From Actinobacillus porcinus (GTDB lineage Bacteria > Pseudomonadota > Gammaproteobacteria > Enterobacterales > Pasteurellaceae), in the NCBI RefSeq assembly GCF_901764995.1, contig NZ_CABFKI010000001.1, forward strand, positions 62,001-126,000: a stretch of DNA of 64,000 nt, written 5' to 3'. Shown one piece after another: positions 19,100 through 28,922 of this stretch. Every line of letters begins with the position of its first letter. Positions within the stretch are counted from its first letter, which is position 1. Under the pieces are notes generated by a model. The model was given only the letters and a program-made list of their open reading frames with translations. It made no database searches and had not been told where the DNA came from. A program made the position numbers and the translations under genes.

Positions 19100-20014
19100 T
19101 TATTCAAGGATTTCATGGCGATGGCTATTTTCTTTTGCCACAACAGACTTTGGTTCTTGATGAACAACAATTTTGGCAGTCGGGAATTGGCTTAAAATAG
19201 CCTGTTCCACCTTATCAGCAATATCGTGTGCGGTAATTAATGGAAGATCATCATCCAGCTCCAAATGCAACTGAATAAATTTAATGTTCCCCACTTGGCG
19301 GGTGCCAATATCATGTACGCCTAATACCTTTTCTTGTGCTTCTGCCAGTTGAATCATTTGCTGGATTTCTTCATCGGGTAAGGCGCGATCTAGTAAGGTT
19401 TGAACCGCTTCCCAACTCATTTTTAATGCACTTATGAAAATATAGAGCGCAATAAGAATAGCAAAAATCCCATCGGCATAAATCATCCCATACATGTTTA
19501 ACAGCATGGCAACGAGAATGGCGCTGTTCATCAGTAAATCTGTTTGGTAATGCAATTTATCTGCTTCAATGGCAGGGCTTTGGGTCAATCTAATGACCTT
19601 TCGTTGATACATTAACAAAGCCAAGGTCAATAAGATAGAGACCAAACTGACCGCAACGCCTAGGCCGTTATTTTCGATGTTTTCAGGATTAGCAATACGT
19701 TGACTGCCTTGTAGTAACAGAAACAATGCGGAACCTGTAATAAAGGCACTTTGCGCGAGTGCGGCAAGCGATTCGGCTTTGCCATGGCCAAAGTAATGAT
19801 TTTTATCCGCAGGTTGTAACGCATAGCGTAACACCAGCATATTGGTGCAAGAAGCGAATAAATCCACAAGGCTGTCTGTCATCGCCGCTAAAATCGCCAC
19901 CGAATCCGTGTACCACCAAGCAATACCTTTGATGATAATCAGCAATGTTGAGACCACAATTGCCAACATTGCTGCACGTTTAACATATTTGGAATATTGT
20001 TGTTCCATTCGCAA
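19100..20014 (-). CDS. fieF: Cation-efflux pump FieF (YiiP), CDF family
   Basis: Inner-membrane Zn/Fe/Cd-proton antiporter of the cation diffusion facilitator family, 304 aa. Six membrane segments in the first 200 residues. The metal site residues of YiiP are conserved: Asp pair in MTDSLVDLFAS and the His/Asp pair in LHYQTDLLMN. The C-terminal cytoplasmic domain (about 215-300) keeps IQLHLELDDDLPLITAHDIA. The start could be MRM or the second Met two codons later. Confidence 0.93.
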   Translation of the reverse strand: MRMEQQYSKYVKRAAMLAIVVSTLLIIIKGIAWWYTDSVAILAAMTDSLVDLFASCTNMLVLRYALQPADKNHYFGHGKAESLAALAQSAFITGSALFLLLQGSQRIANPENIENNGLGVAVSLVSILLTLALLMYQRKVIRLTQSPAIEADKLHYQTDLLMNSAILVAMLLNMYGMIYADGIFAILIALYIFISALKMSWEAVQTLLDRALPDEEIQQMIQLAEAQEKVLGVHDIGTRQVGNIKFIQLHLELDDDLPLITAHDIADKVEQAILSQFPTAKIVVHQEPKSVVAKENSHRHEILE

Positions 20015-20049
20015 AACCTAAAGCATTTTCACCGCACTTTAATAGATGC

Positions 20050-21588
20050 TTAACTCAAGAAGTACTGATAAGCCGGGCTATTTGTCACATCTTGATAGGC
20101 GTAACCCAACGCTTCTAAATGTTGATTAAAGGCAGGCAAATCTTTTTCTTCAATTTGGAAACCCGCCAGTACATCGCCATAGTCTGCGCCGTGTCCACGA
20201 TAATGGAATAGCGAAATATTGGCTTGTGTTGTGCCAAGGGTTTCTAAGAATTTTAACAACGCGCCTTTTTGCTCAGGGAATTCAAAACTATACAAACGTT
20301 CGTTTAATTGACTGCTTGAACGCCCGCCAATCATATAGCGAATGTGAGTTTTCGCGATTTCATCATCGGACAAATCTTCCACATCATAGCCACCTTGTTT
20401 AAGCTGTGTCAAAATGGCTACCTTTTCTTCCGCACCTGTAATACGAACGCCCACGAAAATACGTGCTTGTTTTTCATCGGCATAGCGGTAATTAAATTCT
20501 GTCACCGCATTTTGTCCTAAGATTTGGCAGAACGTTAAGAAGCTGCCGCGTTGCTCTGGGATGGTTACCGCAAAGACCGCTTCATTTTGTTCACCAATTT
20601 CACAGCGTTCGGACACATAGCGTAGTGTATGGAAATTCAAGTTCGCCCCAGACAGAATGTTAACCAAGGTTTCCCCTTTGATATTGTGTTCTTTCACATA
20701 TTTTTTCAAACCCGCCAAGGATAACGCACCCGATGGTTCCGAAACCGCACGCACGTTTTCAAACATATCTTTCATCGCAGCACAAATTTCATCACCATCT
20801 ACGGTAATCACTTCATCAATATATTGTTGGCAAACGCGGAACGTTTCATCGCCGATACGCTTCACCGCCACACCATCTGCAAATAAGCCAACACGTGCTA
20901 AATCAACAGGTCCACCGGCTTTTAATGCGGCAAATAAACAGGCGCTGTCTTTGCTTTCCACCCCAATTACTTTGATTTCCGGCATTAATTGTTTAATTAA
21001 AACCGCAACGCCGGCGGCTAAACCGCCACCGCCCACAGGGACAAAAACGCGATCAATATGGGTATTTTGCTGCAATAATTCCAAACCAATAGAACCTTGC
21101 CCCGCGATGACTGCAGGATGATCAAAGGGCGGAATAAAGGTCATATTTTGGCTTTTTGATAACTCGATAGCTTTGGCTTTGGCTTCATCAAAATTAGCGC
21201 CGTGTAATAACACTTCGCCCCCAAAACCACGCACAGCATCCACTTTAATGCTCGGTGTATTTTGTGGCATCACGATTAAGGCACGAATGCCCGCATTTTT
21301 CGCGGATAAAGCAACGCCTTGGGCGTGGTTGCCTGCGGAAGCTGTAATAACGCCGGCGTCTTTTTGCGCTTGGGTTAAGCCTGCAATCATGGCGTAAGCA
21401 CCACGCAATTTAAAACTATGTACAGGTTGGCGATCTTCGCGTTTTACAAAAATTTGATTGCCGAGTTTGTCTGAAAGCTTCGTCATTGGCTGCAATGGTG
21501 TCACCATCGCTAATTCGTAAACTTTAGAGCTTAATACGGCACGGAGATATTCCGCACCTGTTGGTTGAGTTGGAAGAGTATGTGTCAT
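20050..21588 (-). CDS. ilvA: Threonine dehydratase, biosynthetic
   Basis: PLP enzyme, 512 aa, which deaminates threonine to 2-oxobutanoate, the first step to isoleucine. The PLP lysine is K60 in HSFKLRGAYAM, and the glycine loop VFVPVGGGGLAAGVAVL binds phosphate. Two C-terminal ACT-like regulatory domains (about 325-512) show it is the feedback-inhibited biosynthetic form. It lies 5 bp after the ZIP transporter gene and downstream of ilvD on the same strand. Confidence 0.97.
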   Translation of the reverse strand: MTHTLPTQPTGAEYLRAVLSSKVYELAMVTPLQPMTKLSDKLGNQIFVKREDRQPVHSFKLRGAYAMIAGLTQAQKDAGVITASAGNHAQGVALSAKNAGIRALIVMPQNTPSIKVDAVRGFGGEVLLHGANFDEAKAKAIELSKSQNMTFIPPFDHPAVIAGQGSIGLELLQQNTHIDRVFVPVGGGGLAAGVAVLIKQLMPEIKVIGVESKDSACLFAALKAGGPVDLARVGLFADGVAVKRIGDETFRVCQQYIDEVITVDGDEICAAMKDMFENVRAVSEPSGALSLAGLKKYVKEHNIKGETLVNILSGANLNFHTLRYVSERCEIGEQNEAVFAVTIPEQRGSFLTFCQILGQNAVTEFNYRYADEKQARIFVGVRITGAEEKVAILTQLKQGGYDVEDLSDDEIAKTHIRYMIGGRSSSQLNERLYSFEFPEQKGALLKFLETLGTTQANISLFHYRGHGADYGDVLAGFQIEEKDLPAFNQHLEALGYAYQDVTNSPAYQYFLS

Positions 21589-21593
21589 GTTAT

Positions 21594-22427
21594 TTATCCT
21601 AAAGCCACATCTAAAATCATCATTACCACAAACCCAAGTAATAAACCAAGGGTTGCACTATCGCTGTTTCCACCGCTTTGTGATTCAGGAATTAATTCTT
21701 CAACCACAACGAAAATCATTGCACCGGCCGCAAAGGCAAGGGCGTAGGGCAAAATATTAGTCATAGACATAACAAAAGCCGCCCCCATTACCGCGCCGAT
21801 AGGTTCCACAATGGCAGACATTGCACCGTAGGCAAAGGCTTTTGTGCGACTTTTTCCTTCTGCACGGATAGGCAAAGAAAGTGCTGCCCCTTCGGGAATA
21901 TTCTGCAAACCAATACCGAGAGCTAAGCTAATTGCCGCCATGACTGAAATATCCACATTGGGAACTTGTGAAGCTAATGCGCCAAAAGTGACACCCACAG
22001 CAAGACCTTCGGGGAAATTATGAATCGTGATCGCTAAAAAAAGTAAGGTAGATTTGGACAGTTTCTTTTTGTTGTAAAGCGCGCCACCTTCTGCTTCTGT
22101 AATGGGTTTGCTTAAATGCAGATGCGGCACAATATGGTCAATAAAACGTAAGAAAAATCCGCCGAACAAGAAACCGATGGTGACAGGTGCCCACGCAAAT
22201 TTGCCATAATCCGCTTCCGCATAATCCAGCGCAGGGGATAGCAACGACCAAAAGGACGCGGCAATCATCACACCTGCGGCGGCACCCATTAAGATATCGA
22301 GTAACTTACGGTTAACATTTTTAAAGAAAAAAACGAATGCGGCACCAAAGGCTGTTAATGCCCAAGTAAATAATCCTGCGGCAAAGGCTTGGCAAACAGG
22401 ATTAAGAGATAAGAAATAATCTACCAT
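21594..22427 (-). CDS. ZIP family divalent metal transporter
   Basis: A 277-aa inner-membrane protein of the ZIP family (GufA-type), probably importing Zn2+ or a related metal. The two transport-site motifs [10 protein letters not shown] (helix 4) and [10 protein letters not shown] (helix 5) are intact, and a short His-containing loop [12 protein letters not shown] precedes them. Odd position: it sits between ilvD and ilvA, 5 bp before ilvA, so it is probably cotranscribed with ilvA. Confidence 0.9.
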   Translation of the reverse strand: MVDYFLSLNPVCQAFAAGLFTWALTAFGAAFVFFFKNVNRKLLDILMGAAAGVMIAASFWSLLSPALDYAEADYGKFAWAPVTIGFLFGGFFLRFIDHIVPHLHLSKPITEAEGGALYNKKKLSKSTLLFLAITIHNFPEGLAVGVTFGALASQVPNVDISVMAAISLALGIGLQNIPEGAALSLPIRAEGKSRTKAFAYGAMSAIVEPIGAVMGAAFVMSMTNILPYALAFAAGAMIFVVVEELIPESQSGGNSDSATLGLLLGFVVMMILDVALG

Positions 22428-22445
22428 ACGCGATCCTTAATATGG

Positions 22446-22485
22446 AAAGCGCGGTCAAAAAAGACAATATTTTTAACCGCGCTTT
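22446..22485. terminator. Paired AAAGCGCGGT hairpin between ilvD and the ZIP gene
   Basis: Perfect stem AAAGCGCGGT (22446-22455) / ACCGCGCTTT (22476-22485) with T runs, just after the ilvD stop codon. It probably ends or weakens ilvD transcripts before the ZIP-ilvA pair. Confidence 0.75.
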
Positions 22486-22490
22486 ATGGA

Positions 22491-24335
22491 TTACAGTTTG
22501 GTTTTATCGCGCACCGCACCTTTATCTGCGGATGTGGCAAAGTGACCAAACACTTTTAACGCGAAGGAAACTTCACGTTCGCGGCTAACGGGTTGCCACG
22601 CTTTATCACCACGCGCTTCCATTTCCCCTTGGCGAGCTGCCATTTCTTCATCGGAAATCGCAAGATGAATAGAGCGGTTAGGAATGTCGATTTCAATGGT
22701 ATCGCCGTCTTGTACTAAGGCAATGGCACCGCCTGATGCCGCTTCCGGTGAAGCATGACCGATGGATAAGCCTGAAGTACCGCCTGAGAAACGACCGTCT
22801 GTTAATAACGCACATTTTTTGCCCAAGCCCATGGATTTTAAGTAGCTGGTTGGGTAAAGCATTTCTTGCATACCCGGGCCGCCTTTCGGGCCTTCGTAAC
22901 GGATAACCACCACGTGACCTTCTTTCACTTTACCACCTAAAATGCCGGCTACCGCGTCTTCTTGGCTTTCAAACACAATGGCTTTACCGGTAAATTTCCA
23001 AATGGATTCATCTACGCCTGCGGTTTTCACGATACAACCGTCTTTGGCAATATTGCCGAATAATACCGCTAAACCGCCTTCTTCGGTCACGGCGTGCGCG
23101 CGATCACGGATACAACCCGTTGCACGGTCATCATCTACCGAATCCCAACGGCAATCTTGTGAAAAGGCTTCTGTGGTGCGAATACCGGCAGGGCCTGCGC
23201 GGAAGAATTTATGTAAATCCGCGTCTTTGTTGCGCATAATATCGTATTGGTTTAACTGTTCTTCCATGGTTAAACCCAGAATGGTTTTCACATTGCGGTG
23301 GATTAAACCGGCGCGATCCAATTCCCCTAAAATGCCCATAATCCCACCTGCGCGGTGAACATCTTCCATATGGTATTTATTGGTGTTTGGCGCGATTTTG
23401 CTTAAGCAAGGCACAATGCGTGATAAACGGTCAATATCCGCCATTTTGAAATCCACGCCGGCTTCTTGTGCGGTGGCAAGTAAGTGTAAAACGGTGTTAC
23501 TTGAGCCGCCCATGGCAATATCCAAGCTCATGGCATTTTCAAAGGCATCAAAGGTCGCGATTGAGCGTGGTAATACGCTGTAATCGTCTTCTTGATAATG
23601 ACGTTTGCATAAATCCACAATGCGGCGACCTGCTTCTAAAAAGAGTTCTTTGCGGTCTGCATGCGTGGCAAGCATCGAACCGTTACCCGGCAAAGATAAG
23701 CCTAATGCTTCCGTTAAACAGTTCATTGAGTTGGCGGTAAACATTCCTGAGCAAGAGCCACAAGTTGGGCAAGCGGCTTTCTCAATAGCGTCCACGTCTG
23801 AATCGGACACATTGCAGTCCGCACTTTGAATCATCGCATCGATTAAGTCTAAACGGATTAATTGGTCAGATAATTTGGTTTTCCCCGCTTCCATTGGACC
23901 GCCTGAAACGAAAATGGTTGGAATGTTCAAACGCATTGCTGCCATTAACATCCCCGGGGTGATTTTGTCGCAGTTTGAAATACACACCATCGCATCTGCG
24001 CAATGGGCATTGACCATATATTCCACGCTGTCGGCAATTAAATCGCGGCTTGGTAAAGAATAAAGCATACCGCCGTGACCCATCGCGATCCCATCATCCA
24101 CTGCAATGGTATTAAATTCTTTTGCCACGCCGCCTGCTTTTTCGATTTCTTCCGCGACTAATTTGCCCACATCACGTAAATGCACGTGACCCGGCACGAA
24201 CTGGGTAAATGAGTTCACTACGGCAATAATCGGTTTGCCGAAGTCGTTTTCTTTCATTCCTGTTGCACGCCATAACGCACGTGCGCCTGCCATATTGCGA
24301 CCTTGAGTTGATGTCGCTGAACGTAAAACTGGCAT
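22491..24335 (-). CDS. ilvD: Dihydroxy-acid dehydratase
   Basis: Fe-S enzyme of branched-chain amino acid synthesis, converting dihydroxy acids to 2-keto acids. I place the start at ATG 24335 ([20 protein letters not shown], 614 aa) because it has a good GGAG ribosome binding site and matches the E. coli start; a longer frame to 24386 exists but has no family support. Cluster cysteines lie in [10 protein letters not shown] and [15 protein letters not shown]. Confidence 0.96.
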   Translation of the reverse strand: MPVLRSATSTQGRNMAGARALWRATGMKENDFGKPIIAVVNSFTQFVPGHVHLRDVGKLVAEEIEKAGGVAKEFNTIAVDDGIAMGHGGMLYSLPSRDLIADSVEYMVNAHCADAMVCISNCDKITPGMLMAAMRLNIPTIFVSGGPMEAGKTKLSDQLIRLDLIDAMIQSADCNVSDSDVDAIEKAACPTCGSCSGMFTANSMNCLTEALGLSLPGNGSMLATHADRKELFLEAGRRIVDLCKRHYQEDDYSVLPRSIATFDAFENAMSLDIAMGGSSNTVLHLLATAQEAGVDFKMADIDRLSRIVPCLSKIAPNTNKYHMEDVHRAGGIMGILGELDRAGLIHRNVKTILGLTMEEQLNQYDIMRNKDADLHKFFRAGPAGIRTTEAFSQDCRWDSVDDDRATGCIRDRAHAVTEEGGLAVLFGNIAKDGCIVKTAGVDESIWKFTGKAIVFESQEDAVAGILGGKVKEGHVVVIRYEGPKGGPGMQEMLYPTSYLKSMGLGKKCALLTDGRFSGGTSGLSIGHASPEAASGGAIALVQDGDTIEIDIPNRSIHLAISDEEMAARQGEMEARGDKAWQPVSREREVSFALKVFGHFATSADKGAVRDKTKL

Positions 24336-24447
24336 AAGATTCTCCAAGTCAAATAAGGTTGTGTTTGATGCGCGATATTCTAGCACAGCTCGCGCGAAAT
24401 AATAAAAAACTGTCGTGAGAAATTACGGATTATTTCGTTTAATAAAA

Positions 24448-24473
24448 GACCGCACTGGTTTAAAAGTGCGGTC
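24448..24473 (-). terminator. gnd terminator (paired uptake signals)
   Basis: GACCGCACT (24448-24456) / AGTGCGGTC (24465-24473), followed on the minus strand by TTTTATT, 30 bp after the gnd stop codon. Confidence 0.82.
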
Positions 24474-24502
24474 AGTTTTGATGTTATTTAGATGACAAGA
24501 AA

Positions 24503-25957
24503 CTACACATCATACGTAGTCGATGCTGTATTCCCGCCACGTCCCGTCCAGTTTGTATGGAAGAATTCGCCACGAGGTTTGTCGGTACGCTCATAAGTAT
24601 GCGCGCCGAAGTAGTCACGTTGTGCTTGCAGTAAGTTTGCAGGCACTCGCTCAGAGGTATAACCGTCTAAGAACGTGATCGCACTTGCCATACAAGGCAT
24701 TGGGATACCGACTTCAATCGATTTCGCTACCACTTTACGCCAGTCGCTTAATGCGTTTTCTAAAATGCCTTTGAAGTACGCATCTGACCCTAAGAAGATT
24801 AAATCCGGGTTCGCTTCGTAAGCATCTCGAATGTTGCCTAAGAAACGGCTACGAATGATACAACCTTCACGCCATAATAACGCCGTTGCACCGTAGTTGA
24901 TGTCCCAACCGAAGTTTTCAGACGCTTCACGAATCAGCATAAAGCCTTGTGCGTAAGAGATAATTTTTGATGCCAATAACGCTTTACGCACCGCTTCGAT
25001 CCAAACTTGTTTGTCGCCTTCAACTTTACCGATAGTTTTGTTGAATAATTTAGAGGCAGCAACACGTTGATCTTTGAATGAAGATACGCAACGAGCAAAC
25101 ACTGACTCAGTGATTAAAGTTAATGGAATACCGAAATCTAATGCGTTGATCCCTGTCCATTTACCTGTACCTTTTTGACCTGCGGTATCAAGGATTTTTT
25201 CCACTAACGGTGTGCCGTCTGTGTCTTTGTAGCCTAAAATATCGGTCGTAATGTCGATTAAATAGCTATCTAATTCAGTGTTTTTCCATTCAGCAAAGAT
25301 CGCCTGCATTTCATCATAGCTTAAACCTAAACCGTCTTTTAAGAACTGGTAGGCTTCACAGATTAACTGCATATCGCCGTATTCGATACCGTTGTGTACC
25401 ATTTTCACGAAGTGGCCAGCACCTTCTTTGCCCACCCAGTCACAGCAAGGCTCGCCTTTGTCGGTTTTCGCTGAAATTGCTTGGAAAATCGGCTTCACAT
25501 ATTGCCACGCCTCTTCATTACCGCCCGGCATAATAGAAGGCCCGTGACGTGCGCCTTCTTCACCGCCCGATACACCCGAGCCGATAAAGCGAATGCCTTT
25601 TTCCGCTAATGCTTTCACACGGCGGTTGGTATCTGGGTAGTTTGAGTTACCGCCATCAATGATGATGTCGCCCTCTTCTAAGTGCGGTAATAGTGCATCA
25701 ATAAATTGATCAACCACTTCACCTGCACGCACCATTAACATTACTTTGCGTGGTTTTTCTAATTTCGCAGCTAAATCTTCTAACGAATACGCCCCGATAA
25801 TGTTCGTGCCTTTCGCCGCTCCTGCTAAAAACTCGTCCACTTTTGACGTAGTACGGTTATACGCCACGACTTTAAAGCCGTTGTCGTTCATATTTAAAAT
25901 AAGGTTCTGACCCATTACCGCTAAACCGATAACGCCGATATCGCCTTTTACTGACAT
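24503..25957 (-). CDS. gnd: 6-phosphogluconate dehydrogenase (decarboxylating)
   Basis: NADP enzyme of the oxidative pentose phosphate pathway, giving ribulose-5-phosphate and CO2. It has 484 aa. N-terminal Rossmann motif GVIGLAVMGQNLILN, substrate loop GVSGGEEGARHGPSIMPGG and C-terminal tail FFHTNWTGRGGNTASTTYDV are typical. It lies on the same strand as zwf and pgl but is separated from them by four accessory genes. Confidence 0.97.
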   Translation of the reverse strand: MSVKGDIGVIGLAVMGQNLILNMNDNGFKVVAYNRTTSKVDEFLAGAAKGTNIIGAYSLEDLAAKLEKPRKVMLMVRAGEVVDQFIDALLPHLEEGDIIIDGGNSNYPDTNRRVKALAEKGIRFIGSGVSGGEEGARHGPSIMPGGNEEAWQYVKPIFQAISAKTDKGEPCCDWVGKEGAGHFVKMVHNGIEYGDMQLICEAYQFLKDGLGLSYDEMQAIFAEWKNTELDSYLIDITTDILGYKDTDGTPLVEKILDTAGQKGTGKWTGINALDFGIPLTLITESVFARCVSSFKDQRVAASKLFNKTIGKVEGDKQVWIEAVRKALLASKIISYAQGFMLIREASENFGWDINYGATALLWREGCIIRSRFLGNIRDAYEANPDLIFLGSDAYFKGILENALSDWRKVVAKSIEVGIPMPCMASAITFLDGYTSERVPANLLQAQRDYFGAHTYERTDKPRGEFFHTNWTGRGGNTASTTYDV

Positions 25958-26013
25958 TTTTTGCTCCTGTTGGATTGTTAAACTTATTTGCGGAAAATTA
26001 ACCGCACTTTAAA

Positions 26014-26343
26014 TTAAATTTCTTTAATTAACGAAGAACCTTGCTCAAGGGTATCTAACCATTGCCAATGTTCTGTCCCTATTAATTTGCCATTCTCTAC
26101 TTCAAATGTTGTGACACAACGTCCAAGTCGATTTTCTAGTTTTTGGTTTAAATGTTGGTAAGTAAACTCAATTTGTGAGGCATTTATCCATTTTCCGATT
26201 AAAAAACCTTTTAAAATTTCACCACCCGAATATTCAGCCCAAATCATTTTATCTTGTTGATAATAATGAAATTGGGTTTGGTTGCTCACTTCACCTGTTT
26301 CACAATTTTGAAGTGCTGTAAAAACTTTTTGGTTTAAGTTCAT
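26014..26343 (-). CDS. Conserved hypothetical protein, 109 aa
   Basis: Small soluble protein rich in beta-strand pattern, with FHYYQQDKMIWAEYSGGEIL and KGFLIGKW. I recognise a family of this kind in Firmicutes and proteobacteria, sometimes labelled N-acetylglutamate synthase without support (it has no GNAT fold features I can see). Function unknown. It lies between gnd and a 44-aa ORF on the same strand. Confidence 0.7.
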   Translation of the reverse strand: MNLNQKVFTALQNCETGEVSNQTQFHYYQQDKMIWAEYSGGEILKGFLIGKWINASQIEFTYQHLNQKLENRLGRCVTTFEVENGKLIGTEHWQWLDTLEQGSSLIKEI

Positions 26344-26351
26344 TATTACCT

Positions 26352-26486
26352 CTATGTGAGTAAATTTGCCACTAACGCCAACATCGCCGGCAATCCCTGT
26401 TTAATCAAAATCCCTTTATTCTTCGCACTGATTGCCCCATAAACCGCCGCCATAATCACGCAACTTAAAAAGAATATTGACATCAT
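26352..26486 (-). CDS. Small membrane protein, 44 aa (predicted)
   Basis: ATG at 26486 (ATGATG) with AGGA 5 nt upstream opens a frame MMSIFFLSCVIMAAVYGAIS, then AKNKGILIKQGLPAMLALVA, NLLT, stop at 26352. It has one clear hydrophobic helix (residues 3-20), a basic turn (KNKGILIK) and a second hydrophobic stretch, so a two-helix hairpin in the inner membrane is likely. It fits exactly between its neighbours on the same strand, with a 5-bp gap to the upstream gene. Function unknown; no homologue recognised. Confidence 0.55.
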   Translation of the reverse strand: MMSIFFLSCVIMAAVYGAISAKNKGILIKQGLPAMLALVANLLT

Positions 26487-26491
26487 TTTTC

Positions 26492-27511
26492 CTAACTATG
26501 ATTTTGCTCAAAAATCATTTTCTGATTTTCAATTTCTCGTACCAACTCTTCTTCTGATGGTAAATATGCCATATATTTGCTGGCAAAAAGCTGCGAGCTA
26601 TCGTTCAATACCGAATATTTCGCCACCACGCTATCGGTTTCGGTGCAAAGTAACAAGCCGATAGTGGGGTTATCATCAGGGCGTTTTTGCAAATCATCGT
26701 ACATTCGCACATACATATCCAGTTGCCCAATGTCTTGATGTGTGAGTTTTTCTGTTTTCAACTCAACGATCACAAAGCATTTTAAAATGTAATTGTAAAA
26801 GACCAAATCAATAAAGAAATCGGACGTTTCGGTACGGATACATTGTTGGCGAGCTACGAAAGCAAAGCCTTTGCCCAGTTCCAACATAAATTGTTGCAGA
26901 TTATCAATTAACGCTTTTTCTAGCTCTGCTTCGGTGTATGCCAAGTTGGTAGGCAAATTTAAAAACTCCAAAACAGTGGGCGATTTAATCAAATCACTGG
27001 CTTGTAATGGCACAGATTTTTCCAACATCTCCGCTTTGACGATGCTTTGATCTTGGCTTGCCAACAAGCGGTCGTAATACAGCGTAGAAATGTTGCGATC
27101 AAGGGTTCTTACCGACCAATTATTTTCAGCCGCTTCTTTTAGATAATAAAGACGAGCTTTGTCGTTACTGATTTTTAAAGTGCGTTGAATATGTGTCCAC
27201 GTCAATTTGGAAATCACTGATTTCCAAATCTCTAAATCTTGGAACATCAAATAAAACTGGCGGAAATTTCGGATATTACGTTCTCCAAAACCAGCTCCAA
27301 ATTCATTCGTTAATTCAAGGGAAAGATTTTTAATAATCTCTTTCCCATAAGCCGCTCGATCAGCGCCATTTTGTTCTTCCAAAACAATGCGTTCGCCAAT
27401 TTTCCAATAGGCTTCAACCATTGCTGAATTGACTGCGGTATAAGCCTTTTGGCGTGCATTGGCGAGAATTTGTTTAATTTCTAAAAGATAACTGCTGTTG
27501 ATTAAATCCAT
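26492..27511 (-). CDS. YhcG-family PD-(D/E)XK nuclease (DUF1016)
   Basis: A 339-aa protein with the DUF1016 N-terminal domain (about 10-150: SMVEAYWKIGERIV-type, NFRQFYLMFQ, LTWTHIQRTLKI) and a C-terminal PD-(D/E)XK nuclease domain. The catalytic candidates are D in FFIDLVFYN and E/K in CFVIVELKTEKL, followed by HQDIGQLDMYVRMYDD. One of three paralogues in this window (others at 39387 and 40418). Family members often sit in defence or variable islands, but a specific function is not established. Confidence 0.88.
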   Translation of the reverse strand: MDLINSSYLLEIKQILANARQKAYTAVNSAMVEAYWKIGERIVLEEQNGADRAAYGKEIIKNLSLELTNEFGAGFGERNIRNFRQFYLMFQDLEIWKSVISKLTWTHIQRTLKISNDKARLYYLKEAAENNWSVRTLDRNISTLYYDRLLASQDQSIVKAEMLEKSVPLQASDLIKSPTVLEFLNLPTNLAYTEAELEKALIDNLQQFMLELGKGFAFVARQQCIRTETSDFFIDLVFYNYILKCFVIVELKTEKLTHQDIGQLDMYVRMYDDLQKRPDDNPTIGLLLCTETDSVVAKYSVLNDSSQLFASKYMAYLPSEEELVREIENQKMIFEQNHS

Positions 27512-27556
27512 AGTTTACCCTGACAGTCGTTTGTTAGTTAAAACTTAATGCTACCT

Positions 27557-28165
27557 TTAGCTTTCCAACCACATTTTTAATGTTTCTAATGATAAAATTC
27601 TGTCTTGATATTTCAGTACTTGTGGACTGAAGTAACGATGTAAATCATAGGTTCTTATACGTAGCATAACAGGCACAAAAAAAGCATCCACAGCAGTAAA
27701 ACGTTCACCAGCTAAAAAGTTGCCGCCAAATTGTATTAATCCCTGCTGTAATAATTCATTTAATCTTTCCAACTCTAATTCTAGTACCCGTGGTACTTCA
27801 GTGAGTGGGGTATGCGCTAGCGGATCAAAATTACAAATATTCCGTAAATGCTCAAACCCCGAATGCATTTCTGCACATGCCGATCTCGACCATGCTCGTA
27901 CTATTTTATCTTCTGCCCAAATTTGCGGATAACTTTCCGCTAAAAATTCCGTAATGGCAAGACTATCCCAAATGATGACGCCATTTGCATGTAAAACAGG
28001 AATTTTGGCTGTTGGCGAAAAATTTTTAAATTGCTTATGTTGTTCATTCAAATCATCTAAATAACGCACAATTTTAGGTTCAAAGGAAATATTTAATTCT
28101 TTAAGCAAAATCCATATGCGTAATGACCATGAGGATTTGGGTGGATTAAAATAGAGTTGATACAT
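27557..28165 (-). CDS. Glutathione S-transferase family protein
   Basis: A 202-aa cytosolic protein with a thioredoxin-like N-terminal domain (YQLYFNPPKSSWSLRIWIL, with Ser12-Ser13 near the expected glutathione site and IWDSLAITEFLAE carrying the D-S gamma-Glu contact) and an all-helical C-terminal domain (about 90-200, AVDAFFVPVMLRI). Substrate unknown. On the same strand as pgl, 41 bp downstream of it. Confidence 0.88.
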   Translation of the reverse strand: MYQLYFNPPKSSWSLRIWILLKELNISFEPKIVRYLDDLNEQHKQFKNFSPTAKIPVLHANGVIIWDSLAITEFLAESYPQIWAEDKIVRAWSRSACAEMHSGFEHLRNICNFDPLAHTPLTEVPRVLELELERLNELLQQGLIQFGGNFLAGERFTAVDAFFVPVMLRIRTYDLHRYFSPQVLKYQDRILSLETLKMWLES

Positions 28166-28206
28166 TTGATTTCCTTTTAAAAATTGCTGATAAATTTAAT
28201 TGTTTG

Positions 28207-28905
28207 TTACAACAACTTCGCCGCATCCTTATCCAAATACCATTCCGTTACGCCATTTTTCGCTTTAATTCTTGCCGCCGGGTAAGGCAGGTTTTCTGCC
28301 GGGGTGGTTTGGATTTCTTTGAGAATTTCCGCTTTGCTTGCCCCGGTGACTAAATAAGTAATGCGTTTTGCTTGTTCAATCAATTTAGCGGTTTTGGAAA
28401 TGCGGATTTGCCCTGTTTCAGGGTGTTTGGCAATCACAGCTAAATTCGGATCATTGAAATCCGTTTGTTGTGGGAATAAAGACGCCGTATGTCCGTCTGT
28501 GCCCATCCCTAAAATAATCCAATCAAAAACACCATTCGAAACGACCGCACTTAGCTCTTGCTCAAAACGTTTAAGCTCTGATTCAACAGGTTCTTCGCCA
28601 CGAATACGGTGGATATTTTCCGCCGGGATTTGGATATGATCGAACAGTAATTTTTGCACTTCGCCGTAATTACTTTCAGGATCTTGTGGTGGAACCATAC
28701 GATCATCGCCCCACCAAAAATGGAGATTTTGCCATTGAATTTGGCTTTTATACGGCTCTTGAGCAAGGGTTTTAAACAGCAGTTTTGGCGTACTTCCGCC
28801 TGATAAAGAAATATGCACAGGGCGGTTTAATTGACTATATAACGCAAATTCTTGTGCGATTTTTTCCACCGCACTTTGTGCTGTTGGGAATGTGATGTAG
28901 TTCAT
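28207..28905 (-). CDS. pgl: 6-phosphogluconolactonase
   Basis: Hydrolyses 6-phosphogluconolactone, the second step of the oxidative pentose phosphate pathway. The start at ATG 28905 (MNYITFPTAQSAVEKIAQEF, 232 aa) has GGAGAAA upstream; a longer frame to 28962 would overlap zwf by 40 bp and adds unrelated residues. Motifs HISLSGGSTPKLLF and the phosphate-site WWGDDRMVPPQDPESNYG are DevB/SOL type. Starts 17 bp after zwf, so the pair is one operon. Confidence 0.95.
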   Translation of the reverse strand: MNYITFPTAQSAVEKIAQEFALYSQLNRPVHISLSGGSTPKLLFKTLAQEPYKSQIQWQNLHFWWGDDRMVPPQDPESNYGEVQKLLFDHIQIPAENIHRIRGEEPVESELKRFEQELSAVVSNGVFDWIILGMGTDGHTASLFPQQTDFNDPNLAVIAKHPETGQIRISKTAKLIEQAKRITYLVTGASKAEILKEIQTTPAENLPYPAARIKAKNGVTEWYLDKDAAKLL

Positions 28906-28922
28906 ATTTTTTTCTCCTGCGC

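Noticed and set aside
24335-24386. Longer ilvD N-terminus
   Set aside because: The extra 17 residues do not resemble the family, and the internal ATG has the ribosome binding site and the conserved start.
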